DNA of 64,000 nt from Cyprinodon diabolis (GCA_030533445.1 CM060081.1:34980111-35044110); one strand, 5' to 3'; positions 1-11,840 are shown, counted from the first letter of the stretch. The notes: generated from the sequence alone by a model not told the origin. Numbers and translations: made by a program.

Positions 1-65
<65 letters not shown>
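1..65. repeat. (AT)n microsatellite
   Basis: Pure alternating AT runs from the window edge to about base 65 and then decays into AT-rich imperfect sequence to about 102. The tract probably continues to the left of the window. Confidence 0.97.
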
Positions 66-70
<5 letters not shown>

Positions 71-103
71 TTATGTAAATATATATGTAAATATATATAT
101 ATG

Positions 104-298
104 CCAACCAATCACGAGCGATTTTACTTGTTTAAAAAGAAGTGGTTCCGTCCAATACTCAGTAAGAAAATCCAAGCCTGGCCTGGCCACGTGTGGTTTT
201 GTTGCCAATCACGAGCGATTTGACTTGTTTGAGAATAGTGGTTTCAGCCAATACTGAGTAGGTTATTCAAGCCAGACCTGGCCAGCCGCGCGGGTTCG
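104..298. repeat. 97-bp tandem duplication (two copies)
   Basis: The block starting CCAATCACGAGCGATT at 108 recurs at 205, a period of 97 bp. Both copies share further landmarks in order: ACTTGTTT, a CCAATACT stretch, a TCCAAGCC or TCAAGCC stretch, and CCTGGCCA. The copies differ by substitutions and small indels, so the duplication is not recent. Function is unknown; it may be the end of an unclassified repeat that also includes the inverted repeat at 363-424. Confidence 0.8.
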
Positions 299-362
299 CT
301 GCATTCATATGCTAATTACAGCCATTAGTGCAGCTGGTCGCTCTCCACATACATCAGAGTCC

Positions 363-424
363 GTTTCCGACAATTTGTGGCACTGACAAACGGCGACAAG
401 CGCGTGTTGCAAATTGTCGGAAAC
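363..424. repeat. Perfect 15-bp inverted repeat with 32-nt spacer
   Basis: GTTTCCGACAATTTG at 363-377 is matched by its exact reverse complement at 410-424. The spacer is CG-rich compared with the surroundings. It could be an internal palindrome of a non-autonomous DNA transposon. I see no outer terminal repeats or TSD that would define such an element. Confidence 0.8.
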
Positions 425-1405
425 TGATGAAAATCAGGGAGATCTGCGGGAGTTTACGGGGACGAAAATCTCACTTTTCATGCAGTGTGAACCTACAATT
501 TTGTCTTTGAAATAAAAATTATGTATTTCAAGAGCATATTAGCGTACGTTGTTCTGGTTTCTTGTGGTGTCTGCTGCTATTACATTTGTTACTGGGATTA
601 GCTAAAACCAAACTTTGGTAGGCTGGCATAAGGTGTCGCCTCATCCACTGAGCTGGAAAGGTTCTGCTGATGGTCCCTCCCTTCACCTAACAGATTCATT
701 GGGAGCAGTCCCAGATCGATAACGTGCAGACCGCCACATTGGCTACCAAACATTTAGCTTACCTCAGTAGCGCTTCCCCTTTCACCAGAATGGATCATTC
801 TCATTGAAATCCATGTGTCCTTAAACGATACACAGAGAAAGTCTTTTTCATTGGATCTGATCCATACGAAGTCCCTGCATACTTTTTAAACATCTTTCTT
901 CAACTGACAGGCATGCAGATTTTTCCTGGCATATATATATATATTGTTAAAAATTAGGCTCTGTGTGTCTACACCTTCATAGAAATTGGAATCTTACTCA
1001 GATCAGAGAAGTTGCTTAGAATGTACAGAAGACAGCTGCACACCTCTCAGGAAGTAGCCCCAATAAAGAGGAAAAGAGGCATTTTATACATCTCCAGTAT
1101 GCCACATAATCACATCGTTACATCATACACGTTAGCAGATGATTAGACATCCATGGCTCCAGCCTTACCAAAATATTACAATTTGCTCTTAGCTGAAGGA
1201 CACCACTCTCATTCCATTCCCAAATCTTTGCCACGTACAGAATGAAGATTATAACTGTATATCCGGACAGAAAACTGTCTTAATTAGATAAACTATTGTG
1301 GACAACATCAGTTCTAACATGCAACAGGCAGCTAATATTAAGGTGTAATAAACTCACACATCATCAATGATAATTATCCTAGCAATATCTTATACACAAC
1401 CCATC
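425..1405. other. Non-coding 5' flank, nothing recognised
   Basis: AT-rich sequence with stops in all frames. A short (AT) run sits near 931-945. I see no exon signals, RNA gene or classifiable repeat. Confidence 0.6.
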
Positions 1406-1410
1406 CTTAT

Positions 1411-2114
1411 TGTTGGGATCTGGAGCTGTACCACCTTCCTCCAGCAGAGTGCGCCGTGGGTCCTCCTGAGCAGAGCCTCCAACACACCTGTGGCACATCT
1501 CATCATCAGAGGATCCACTCCTATATAAGCTGACTTCAGACCTTGCCTCAACGCCGCAGTGTTGATCTAGTTTGGTTAGCACCCTGAGCCTAGTAAACCT
1601 GAGAATCTTTGCTATCTCTCTAGAGATAAGATTCTAAATCTTCCTTGTTTTGCCTCACTGGAATCCTGTCTCTTCGTGAAGCTCTGGATGAGCTTAACCT
1701 GTCAGCCTGCCCTCGTGAGCCAAACCTGAAGGCCCTCCTCTGGATTCCATTGCTGCTCTTGGCTAAGAGCTGGAAACCCAAATCAAGGTCTGCCCTCAAA
1801 GTCAGAAGTAAGACGCTGAAGCAGTTATTGGACTCTGCTGAACAATCAGTCTCTGGATCCCACAGTAACCTCTCTCAAAGAGAAAACCGGACTCCTTCAA
1901 GGTATACTTCTGCAAACTCTAAGTCACTTAACTCATCAGTACCTGAACTAACTGAACTGTCATCCCTGCAGACTCCAGTGAACCTGTCCCCAGGCCAGAA
2001 CCAGTTCCTGTTGCATTATTCATATGATTGTACTTTAATAAACCTTGTTAAACTTTTCATCAGCCTCCGTTGTGTTCTGCATATTGGGCTTCTCTTTGAG
2101 TACCAATCATGACA
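1411..2114 (+). mobile_element. Solo LTR of an LTR retrotransposon, copy 1
   Basis: The element starts TGTTGGGATC and ends ATCATGACA, so it has the TG...CA ends of LTRs. It is flanked on both sides by the 5-bp direct repeat CTTAT (1406-1410 and 2115-2119). Inside is a TATA box (TATATAA, 1522-1528) and a polyadenylation signal (AATAAA, 2037-2042), consistent with U3-R-U5 order on the + strand. No gag-pol or partner LTR adjoins it, so it is a solo LTR left by recombination. A diverged copy lies inverted at 31267-31977. A 5-bp TSD fits Gypsy- or BEL-type elements; the superfamily is not decided here. The open frame at 1645-2112 lies inside the LTR and has no recognisable domain. Confidence 0.9.
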
Positions 2115-2119
2115 CTTAT

Positions 2120-5100
2120 ACACTGAAAGTCTGAAGGCTTTTAAAAGCATGGATTCCTATCAACAATTCCCAGCTAGCTCCGTTATTAACCCGAAAATAT
2201 GGTATTCAAAAAAAACAAGAAAGATAGAAGATGTTTGCATGTAAAGTGAAGGTAAGTTGCATTGTAATGATCTTTATGCTTACTTTATTTAAAAGCTAAA
2301 CGCAACTATAATGTCTGTAACTGCCCCATTTACAGTACATTACCCCTCTGAAACCGATCAAACCAAGCTTGAATCAGTTAACCATGCTGAGCTTGGTCCT
2401 CACAACCATTTATACATCCCGCTGGCATGGTTCCTCGCCTCCTATCAGTGGTCCACGAAACTACTGCCCTCAAGGCGGGAATTCCTCAAAAGAAATTGGT
2501 GGAGCCAATAACATTCAGGAACTTATGTGCCTTGGACAGCGTCCTCTGCCCAATTTTCAATGAGAGCCTCTGTCTTACCATCATCCCAGGTGACACCACG
2601 CTCTTTTGATGCCTTTTATTCTTAATAGGCTAAGAACTTCATGTTGTGAACAGGTGAAGAGATCTGAGAACTGCAAAGCTGGACACGCCGGAAACACGCA
2701 AAATGAGTCAGCTGACTGTAAATAGAAGATGTGTAGGGGACCAGAGCAGGTACTCAATATGGCTGAGGTTGGATTCCAATGTCTGTGATGTCAGCTGCAA
2801 GGCATCTGTACATAATAATTTGGCTTGCCAGGTTAACATCTTACATCTCATTATGTGATTTTCTGAGGGAAGCGTCGATGGAAGCATTGGACTTAGATCA
2901 CCTTAGGATTGCATCATGCAAAGATTAGAACTTGTATTTATTATTTAATCACCATAGGTTCTTTTTCTCCCATCATGGATGAGTTCAGATATTTTGTTAT
3001 TATTTGGTTTTAATTTTCATATTTATTTGGGCTTTCGATTAATTGTATGATCTTAATTTTCTTATCACCAAAAAGTTGGAGTTGCTACCTGGAGTTGCAG
3101 CAAAAATAAAACAGCCGCCTATTTTAGAAAAGCAGCCAGCGCTTGGAGACGAACCAATTCAATTGACTAGAAAACAAAAAAGGAAAAACAAAAACTAGAC
3201 TAACAAAATAAGCCCAAAAGCCCTCAGTATAGCATTTAAATGTTTACAAATTATTTTCATAAAAGGGGCAGGTTTAACCTGACCTTAATAAACTGGGTCA
3301 CAGTAAAAGTGGTTCCTCAGAGTAAATGAACTCCTTTGATCTTTGCGTTTACCATTTCATTGCAGTAGACTGTGTTCAGCATTTACAAAGCCTCACAAAA
3401 TATTCACCCACTGTGAAATTCCATTTCTACTCTGAATAACACAGAGTCTAGCAGTAACAGTAAAGGGGAAGGAAAAGGTTGCATTTATTTTCAAATGTAA
3501 TGCAATGCATTTTTTGTTAAGTATTGCATTTGTATTTATTCTCCCTGGTTCTAAACATTGTTTATCATTTACATTAGCATTCCCTTTCAAAATTTGGATT
3601 TCTTTATGATATCAGAAAAATATTTTCCATTTCAGTAAACTTGACTGATTTTCATTTAAAATACAACCATATTATACCAAGCATTCTTAATACTACATTA
3701 ATGAAAATGTCCCCCTTGATAAATACATAAATTCTGAGTTAAAAAGCATCTACAATCATAAAGGATGATTATTTGTTTTTTGTTTTTTTAGTTGCTGCAG
3801 GCATTCCAGCATTGAATGGAGCGATTGGCAGCTAAATAGCGGACTCTCTTTTCAGAGGACATGTGAATCATATGACAGGGTGTTAATTATAGTGAATAGA
3901 AATCATTTTTTTGGCCACAACTGCAGAAGTTGCATTTTACAGTTAACAAATAAGCATGAATTATATTAAATAACAATATTTCTCTCTCAGAAAGGGGGAC
4001 AGATGTTAGCAGAGGCATGAAAGAAGAGCGGAGGGATTATTAAGGGTTTATGAAAATAGCCAGTCTACTGTACTGCAGTGCGGAGTGCAGATCTCAAATT
4101 TAAAAGCAGAAAAGAAATCGTGCTTTGTCTTTGTTTGTAGCCTTTTTCTCTTCACAATGAAATGACCTAAGAAGGAAACCACCAGGATTTGTCTGGAAGA
4201 TATTACAGTGTTTTGTCTGTGTCTGCTTGGTGCAAGACTCCACTGCTACCCTCCCCCACAATCCGACATGACCTTTCATATTAAATATACCATGTTGGGG
4301 AAAGGTCACTACTGTTTTGGCTTCTTTCCACTGGTTTTGTTTGTGAACAGAAAATGCTGACTGAGTTCAGGATATCTAAATATTGTTGTGCTCATGTAAG
4401 AAACATGCAGAAAGGACGAGTATTTTTGTTACGTTTCCACATAGGGAATGCAGAGCTTTTTGATCACACTAGTCTGATCAATTTGCTCCATAATTTTCTC
4501 TGACTGTAAACTCACATTAGTTTCCATTACTTCTATTTCATCATGATCAGCCTTTTGTTCCTGTGACCTCAGGTCCTGAGTAGGGGAAGCTTGAAATTAG
4601 CATAACACTTGATGTATCACGTGACATGAAGCGTAAAAAATGTGATACTTTTTGCTTATCAAGAAGCCCCCCCGATTAAATTATCCAGATATGTGCATGT
4701 TTCCCTGTTAAAATGCCACAGCTGAGAAGGTAGATTCCTTCATATTAATTGTGAAATCCAATAATTGTGTGCATGCCAGCACCTCGTGAATTGCAAAGAA
4801 ACATATACAGCAAATAGGTATACTGGTATGTTCATCTCCCACAAGTTAATTTAATTACAACAAAACTGTACAGTATGGCTGTTAAAACATGGTAATCTCT
4901 CTCTATGTTTCGAGTACTGCTGTGGAAATGTTGACCTTCAACATATTTTACTTATCCGCTGGAATTTTAGACCTTATTTCATCACTTTCATTCTGTTAAC
5001 GTCTGTCTTTGTGCTGGTTTCTTTTTTAAGACTTTAGATTGTGAAAGGCTCCAGTTAAGTCGTCTTCCCCTCCCCTCCATTTTGAAATGAGATGGAAACA

Positions 5101-5640
5101 TTAATCAATTAGGTTGGCCCTTAAAGGATCTGAAGGAGATGAAGCTCCCCTTTCTGAGAAAATGAAATGCCACACACTTTTAAATCCAGTCAAAGGGCAT
5201 TTTGCCCCAATCTTGCTCTCCTCTTTTTCTTTTCTCCCTCTAACTCCCTTTCATTCCCCACTCTCTGTTTCATTCATCTTCAGCCCCATCCCCCCTCTTA
5301 TTTCTCATGTGCAACATAAGTAGAAGGTCGGGGAATGAGAGGATGATAAAGAGGAGGGTTTATCCCAGAGAGGTATAAAAAATGAGAGCATAATGGATTT
5401 GTGAAAACAACAATTAAAATTACCAATGCGTTCATTAGTAATCGTCCAAAAAAGGAGAAATTTGATTGCCTTCTAACAAAGAAGTAGATACCCATTGCTT
5501 TATCCTTAGAGGTGCTAGAATGTTGCGTCGAAAAGTGTAAAGAGTGTGATTTATTTGAATATAATAAATTTTACAACGGAAGTCAAATAGAAAAAAAAAC
5601 TAATTATATAATTAAATATCAGCTCTAGTCCATCTATGTC
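2120..5640. other. Non-coding 5' flank, no gene seen
   Basis: AT-rich intergenic sequence. Short frames near 2311-2609 and 5114-5323 have no family resemblance and no splice support. Nothing here could be assigned to a repeat family. Confidence 0.55.
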
Positions 5641-5667
5641 TTGTTCAACCCAGTCTCATGGGAAAAT

Positions 5668-5713
5668 GTACGTCCACTACGTTGGTCCACACTGCAAAAC
5701 GTAGTGGAGGTAC
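5668..5713. repeat. 16-bp imperfect inverted repeat (stem-loop)
   Basis: GTACGTCCACTACGTT (5668-5683) pairs with AACGTAGTGGAGGTAC (5698-5713) with one mismatched position and a 14-nt loop. It sits just before the 207-bp tandem pair and probably belongs to the same unclassified element, which seems to begin near the CAGTCTCATGGG stretch at 5651. Confidence 0.65.
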
Positions 5714-5834
5714 ATTAATGGCCATTTTTTTGTGGTACTGTTACATTTCTTCTGCCTATATGCTTTCTATTATTTTACGTCCTAGTCACGTGACTTTCAA
5801 GATTCCAGCTGGGAGAAGAAAAAAATATATATAT

Positions 5835-6250
5835 ATGGCCGACATTCGCTCATTTTTTTGTGGAAAGATTAATAACTTGAGTTTGTTTTTGCATTAAAAT
5901 GAGTTTTGATTACATTTCTAGGGAGAAATGTATAGTTTGTTGCCAGAATATTTACTCAGGGAATGTATATATTCACTTGCTTGTTCGTTTCTTTCAAAGA
6001 TTTTTCAAGATAATGTGAAACTGTAACATTTTGGTATAAACATGGCCGAGATTTCTCTAACTTTTAGTGGGAAAATCAATAATTTCAATCAGTTTCTGCA
6101 TTTAAATGGGTTTTGATTACATTTATAGCGAGAAGTGTAGGGTTTATTTACATAATATTTACTTAGTGAACATACATAATCACCCGCTTGCTAGTTTTTG
6201 CTACGGTTTTTCGGATCTCGTCAGGATTATGTGAAATTGCAACGTTTTGG
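5835..6250. repeat. Tandem pair of about 207-bp units
   Basis: The unit starting ATGGCCGA at 5835 recurs at 6042. Shared landmarks in order are a stretch ending TTGATTACATTT, GGGAGAAATGTATAG versus GCGAGAAGTGTAGGG, ATATTTACTYAGTGAA-like sequence, a CTTGCT block and TAATGTGAAACTGTAACATTTTGG versus TTATGTGAAATTGCAACGTTTTGG in shortened form. Divergence is moderate. These may be internal subrepeats of a larger non-autonomous element running to about 6720. Confidence 0.7.
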
Positions 6251-6730
6251 CTGTTACATCATCGCCTAGCATTTAGCTGCCGCCCCGATTCAACATTGAA
6301 TTCTTTGTGATTTAACTCCATCTGACGGATCAAACCCTCGCCACTGCGTGCGTTGCGTCTGAGGTTGATTTTCAGATCAATGCATTACGTCGTGGCATAC
6401 GGGAGAAAGCTAATGTTGACAAAATGATCATGGGTTAAGATCGGATGTGTTTTATTTGGAAATCTACCGGATCCTTTGTGCATTTAACTTCCTGTTTGGT
6501 GCGATCTCATTGATGGGTTTTGACCAGATTTTGACCAAAGAGGAACTCAAAAAAAACAAAACAATTTAAATACACAACCAGCATATCTGGAATCAATGAC
6601 AGAGAGTGACTGGGACCAGAAGTTTATTAATTTCTTCCCATTGATTTCCATTCAAAATGTTTTCGGTCCCACCGGGCTCTAGGGAAGGGGCGTGCATACC
6701 GCCACCTACTGTTCATGAGTGTGTAGCAAC
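6251..6730. other. Unclassified repeat-like sequence
   Basis: This stretch follows the tandem pair and has more CpG than the flanks. It is probably transposon-derived, but I found no terminal repeats, TSD or coding remnant, so no family is given. Confidence 0.35.
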
Positions 6731-6839
6731 ATTGTTTTACATCTATTAAATTCTATTTTTTAATTTTGTATTCTGAAGATAAATAAATAATGCTTTCCTT
6801 AATCTATAAATATATTTTATATTTCCTTTATTTCCCAAT

Positions 6840-7195
6840 AATCCTTTAAGACTCCATTCTTGGCCTGTCCTTTCAACTCTTTAAAATTTCTACCTTTCAG
6901 GTTCAGATGTTTTCCAGTTCCTCAATACGTGTTCTACATTTTCCATCTCTCCACATCCTTCACATTTATCATTATTTTTCCTCCCTATTAAGTATAAATT
7001 GTCATTTAAATAAGTATGACCTACTCTTAATCTGATCATTATTATTTCTTCCCTTTGGTTTCTCTCATTAATATTTCTATTTAATACTGACTTTTGTACT
7101 TTATATAAGCTTCTTCCTTTTTTATCCTAATTCCACCTTTTTTGCCATTTTTCAATTTCTTTCCTCTTAATAAATGATTTTCCTTCCCCTTTCCC
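6840..7195 (-). pseudogene. LINE C-terminal fragment (I/Nimb-like, post-RNase H zinc knuckle)
   Basis: Reverse-strand translation through about 6900-7070 reads EEIIMIRLRVGHTYLNDNLY followed by a CEGCGEMENVEHVL stretch. This is the C-terminal pattern seen after the RNase H domain in RNase H-bearing LINEs: a basic R-x-G-H-T block, then C-x2-C and a later E-H. Frameshifts and stops on both sides break the frame, and no reverse transcriptase is present. It is a 5'-truncated, decayed non-LTR retrotransposon. The I/Nimb clade is inferred from memory of the motif. It abuts another LINE fragment of opposite strand at about 7200. Confidence 0.65.
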
Positions 7196-7209
7196 TAAAG
7201 GAATTGTAA

Positions 7210-7728
7210 TTGTTATTGCCTCCTCGTCGGTGTTACCTACTGAGCTATCCGGTTGTCATAGTGTACAGAAACATCTGCCATGACTATGGGCTGGAAGTCG
7301 CAAGGTCAAAATGGAAGATACCTCCTAAGGTAGTTGAGAATGACCGAGCTAAGATCCTATGGGACTTCAAGATCCAGACTGACAAACAGGTGATGGCTAA
7401 CCAACCAGACATCGTGTTGATCGACAAACAGCAGAAGAAGGCAGTAGTGATAGATGTGGCAATCCCAAGCGACAGCAACATCAAGAAGAAAGAACACGAG
7501 AAGCTTGAGAAATACCAAGGGCTGAAAGAGGAGCTAGAAAAGATGTGGAAAGTAAGAGCAGCAGTGGTGCCAGTGGTAATTGGAGCACTGGGGGCTGTGA
7601 CCCCCAAACTGGGAGAGTGGCTACAGCAGATTCCAGGTAAAACATCAGAGGTCTCTGTCCAGAAGAGCGCAGTCCTAGGAACAGCTAAGATACTCCGCAG
7701 AACCCTCAAACTCCCAGGCCTCTGGTAG
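7210..7728 (+). pseudogene. Non-LTR retrotransposon C-terminal fragment with restriction-like endonuclease
   Basis: An open frame of 172 codons ends at TAG (7726-7728). From about codon 20 it resembles the C-terminus of non-LTR elements whose endonuclease is of the restriction-enzyme type. The catalytic signature is visible: PD in ANQPDIVLID, then 14 residues later D in VIDVAIPSD, then a lysine-rich stretch and EKYQGLKEEL. The last third (VVPVVIGALGAVTPKLGEWL, ending TLKLPGLW) is a highly repeated fish C-terminus. The reverse transcriptase domain that should precede it is absent, so it cannot act alone. The first codons are not clearly part of the element. An R4/Dong/Rex6-type clade is likely but not proven. 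Confidence 0.75.
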
Positions 7729-7861
7729 AGGACCCGAGCTTCATTTACTTTTAAATGCTGTGGCCATATGGTTACTTAGAGTATACAATTATCCATTATC
7801 AAAAGTCATGCCATACTATTTTTGCTCCTTGAAGTACAGACTAATGTATAACCTAAATAGG

Positions 7862-8065
7862 TTTTAGAGGGACTGCTGTAGAGTCTGTTGCCAAATACTC
7901 ATCCAGGAGGAACGAATCCTGCAATGACTTGATGTAATCAATAGATTTTCCTTTAATAGATCACTTTTAACCAGTCTGACTGTATGATCTGTCAAATGCC
8001 TTGAGATGACATGTCTTGGGGATTTACCGTTTACAAATGAACTGAAGTGAAAGGATGTTGAATTA
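7862..8065 (+). repeat. LINE 3' tail, degraded copy
   Basis: The stretch GTATGATCTGTCAAATGCCT followed by TGAGATGACATG closely parallels the better-preserved copy at 47911-48121. The tail is decayed (TTACCGTTTACAAATGAACTG where the other copy has a GCTATATAAATAAACTG-like run). It is probably the 3' end of a Rex/CR1-type LINE; the clade is tentative. Confidence 0.55.
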
Positions 8066-10722
8066 AAAGAATAAACAAAGTTAATACATCTGACTTTAAT
8101 TTTTTTTCCTTATCTGCGTGTTGACTGTTAGATTTTAAGTTACACCCTAAATAACTGATTTGGTAGCTATAATGAAATATTGGTATAAATTTTGGCAATA
8201 TATCCCCGCTTCCTTAGGACAGAGTTGGCAGTGTTTGCTTAAATGGGTAATTTACTGACAATGTCTCAACTTTAACCATAGTTCAAACATTTTCTTTAAT
8301 TTTCCAAAGACAAGCTGTTGATTTGCAGTTGAAGAATTCAGGGCTTAGTTCTCCTCCTCACTACTCCATCCATATTGGCAGTGCACCACTGCCACTGGCA
8401 ACCAAATGGACCCGGCAAAATGCTATCACCACCATTGCATGACATTTGGTATAGTGCTCTTAGTATTCCGCTTAAGGGATAATTGATCAGCTTTCATCAT
8501 CTCATCTATTGGTTGTCCCACATGCCAATCTCTGTGACATGCTAATCTAACACCATTGTGGATGCTTGTTCCTTGCTGGTTACCTCTTTCTGTGTCTGCT
8601 CTGTTCTAGTGTTTATGAATCCAGATTAAGATTTATGGGGCAAATCTGATATAGCTTAATCTAAATATTTTTAATGTCTTTGAGTGATGAGGACAGACCA
8701 TAAACAAAGCTGTTCCCAAGGTCAGCAGGGCTCAAGCACACACATTTGACAGGCTTCATCCTGAATAGTGAAAGAGCAGACATGCGCACGTTATTAGTTT
8801 GTTATGCAGAAAGTAACTTGATATGAGTGCTAGGTGCATATAAACTACTGGCAGGAACTATACAACTCTACCTGTATTTTTATATAAAGGCAATACAGAA
8901 AAAAAGCACTGAGATTTATTTATGGTAAAAACAATCTAGACTAAAACAGGCGGAAATGTACAGACATAAGTGGTCGGATCTGGAGCAGTAATGGTCATTT
9001 GTTACCCAGAATACATTCGCACTAATCCCTCATGTCATTACAATTTACATTGTTTGTACGGACATTTGTGTCCTATTTAAATTCATTTTGTCATCCTATG
9101 TTTATGATCATACCTGTGTAGCTCGGAAAAGATAAACATTTTATGTACATGTTATGGAGAAAAAAAAAAGGCAAATAAACTGACCTGAATGGGCTTATTT
9201 TTATGTAGCTGAAGCAGAGTGGAAATGTGAAAGTGGAAAATTAATCACCTCTGCACCACTCTGATGTAGCCTAAATTGGCATAAAGTGAAATTCATTGTA
9301 TGAGAGGCAAAGTCAAAGGCAAAGTCATCCATACAGGCATTTATAAAGCCTGTTCACAGGCTTCTCTTTAACAAAGTGATCCACAAAACACAAATAACAC
9401 AAATCAAAGCAAAGGTGAATCGTACTTTAGCATAAACAGTTTCTGAGTGTTCTTTTATTATTTTTCATCATTTTCCCACAAACAGGCTGCTTCTGAGTAA
9501 CGGGGAAAACAGTGTGCTTTTTTTGTTTAAAATCAGGTCATTAATGAGTCATCTCTCTGCTTGAATGGACCTATTGAACTATTTCCTGTTTACCATCAGA
9601 TTTATGCTTGCAGTGCTCAGGACAACCTTATATTGAATAGCTCTCAGTGGATCAAGGCAATGCAGTTGTATTACCTAAGAGAATTCTTAATGAGTAAAAA
9701 TCTAGGACTTAATATATATATCACAATAGTTTCAAAACAAAAAAAAACAGCCGACGCTGACATTCCCGAAAAAAGACATTTAAAAACAAAGTATTTGATC
9801 CATGAGAGTCCTGGTGGAAAAACCAAAAGCGTTGAGTTTTTATTAAGCATTAATATTTTATTTAAAGTGCTCAACAGCAAACATCTTGTACTTTTGATAA
9901 AACTGCACCTTGACAGCTTCACTTCCCATAACTAGTGAGCAACTAAAGCCCTTATTAGAGTGACATTAAATAACACTTGCATAACTAATTTGCTGCTTAT
10001 TTGCACAGATGAGAGAGTAGTTTAATGTGCCCTTTCTAATGCAGAGGAAATTAAAGCCTCAAAAGAAAAGACGAATTTAGTTTATAGTAGGACAGTCACT
10101 AATATAGATGAATGTGATTTTATTTCCCATATCCTTGATTTTTAAATAAAAAGTTTTCTTCCTTTTTTTCTTTGGAAAGACTGAATAACCAACTGTCTTA
10201 GCTGGTATGGGAGCTACACAGATGGTTTGTCCAATCACCTGCCAAGAATTTTTCAAAAATGCCTTTCATTTTTTTACTCTTTCTGCAGATGACTTCCCAG
10301 ATGGTTTGCTGTTTCAAACGATCTGGTTTTTCAGGTTAGTCGCTATTCAAAAAAAGCAAAGCCCACATAATGAGAGTTGGGTATTTGAATGGGTTCACAG
10401 CATACTGAACTTGAACATTCAACTTTGTTTTCTGTTTTAAACAGGCTTTTGGTGTTTGTTTGTTAGTTTTATTATTGTTATAGTACCTTTCTTGCATCTT
10501 TATTACAAGTGCCAAATGGATTCCCTGTGTTCTGCTAAAACTTGTTGTTAGGGCTCCTAAATTCCTCTTATTTATATTTTCTAAAGATTTTACACAAAAC
10601 ATTTGCAGAGTTTATACAGACAGTAGAAACTTGCTAGTGCTGTATTAGAGACATTATGTAAGTCTTTACTAAAAAGTATCTTTAAAACAGCCTTTCTGTT
10701 TTTTTTTATTTGACCTTTGACC
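8066..10722. other. Non-coding 5' flank, no gene seen
   Basis: AT-rich sequence. The open frames at 9561-9935 and 10207-10440 are low-complexity, with no domain and no splice context. No repeat family was recognised. Confidence 0.5.
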
Positions 10723-11132
10723 TGTCATGATCTTGGAGCAGATGGGTGGCTTAATTATTCATTCCATTCAGCTGTCTAACTCTGCCTGGTTTCTAATCAC
10801 TGCTCGTCTGTTCCACCAGCTCCTGTCTCTATTTAAGGTTCTTGCATCCAATTTTCAGGGCCAGATGATCTTGTTCTCTCCGGCCAGTGGTGAGAGTGTT
10901 TCTAGCATTCCTGTGTTTCATTTACCTGATCCTGACCTGTTCTGCCTCTCAACCACTGTGTCTGCCTGTTCCCAACTTAACTGTTTGCCTGCTCGACTAC
11001 TGGTCATGGCTGAGGAAAGGAAAAGGTTTAAACCTTCTAAGGAGGCTAAAAAGAGGAAACGTGAATTGGATCATGCCTAAGGAAAAACAAGGGTTGATCT
11101 TGGAAAGGAGTTTATTTGTTGGTGCAGGCTGA
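10723..11132 (+). mobile_element. Possible truncated LTR fragment
   Basis: The segment starts TGTCATGATCTTGG, a start common to fish Gypsy LTRs. It contains CCACCAGCTCCTG followed by TATTTAAGG, resembling an LTR promoter. I found no matching CA end and no copy of the left flank TGACC downstream, so the element is truncated or the resemblance is accidental. The two overlapping open frames here have no known domain. Confidence 0.35.
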
Positions 11133-11343
11133 AAGAAGTGGCCGCATGTAAAACCGATTCTCTTTTCTCAACTAAATTACTAGAATAGTAAGTTAACAAT
11201 TTGTTCCTTGTATATAGTCATATATCTTAATATTTTCGATGTTAGAAGCTAAATACAGGCAGTTGTAGCGTCCCTAGTGGCCAAAAGTTACATGGCGTGC
11301 CTTTAAAAGATCAAATTTAATCACTTTAAATAAAAATGCTAAT

Positions 11344-11840
11344 GTTTTGGACTTGCTAAGGTTTTACACATTTTATAAAGTTACAACAATAAACTGCTTC
11401 GTCATTTATTCAGATACATTATATAGTCCAAACACAAGGAGCATATAAATGGAAATTAAGCAGTCCCTGATGAGGGCCCAAACCTTGGAATATTTTACTC
11501 TAAACCTACTCTTCAACTTCTTTACAATTTAATCCAGGATCCGCTCCTTTTTCTTTATGATACTGTTTGTCCACTAATATTCTCAAAGAAACCTCTGAAG
11601 CACTCACAGAGTATCCACATATAGTAGGTACCCTCTCTTTAATTATTAGGATGTTATCTTTGATTTTATGGTATCAGAATAAAGGGGAATACCAATGCCT
11701 GCCACACTTTTCAGCTTTTAGTTTGTGAAAACATTTGGAAACAGTTTTATCATTTTGATTCCACTTTTTTCTACTCCACATTTATGTACGCTTTTGTTTT
11801 GTTCTTGTACAAATAATCTTAATAAAGAACATGAAGCTTG
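11344..11840. mobile_element. Internally deleted Tc1-like relic
   Basis: The left part (CTTGCTAAGGTTTTACACA, then GTTACAACAATAAACTGCTT) resembles the left arm of the old Tc1-like family that also forms the relics at 17910 and 26671. The right part (GGTATCAGAATAAAGGGGAA, then CTGCCACACTTTTCAGC and TATCATTTTGATTCCACTTT) resembles its right arm. The transposase region between the arms is missing. Assignment rests on similarity between copies in this window and on memory of the teleost family. Confidence 0.55.

Noticed and set aside
1645..2112. 155-codon open frame on the + strand
   Set aside because: It lies wholly inside the solo LTR and spans its polyadenylation signal. No domain is recognisable. 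Kept only as a remark under the LTR.
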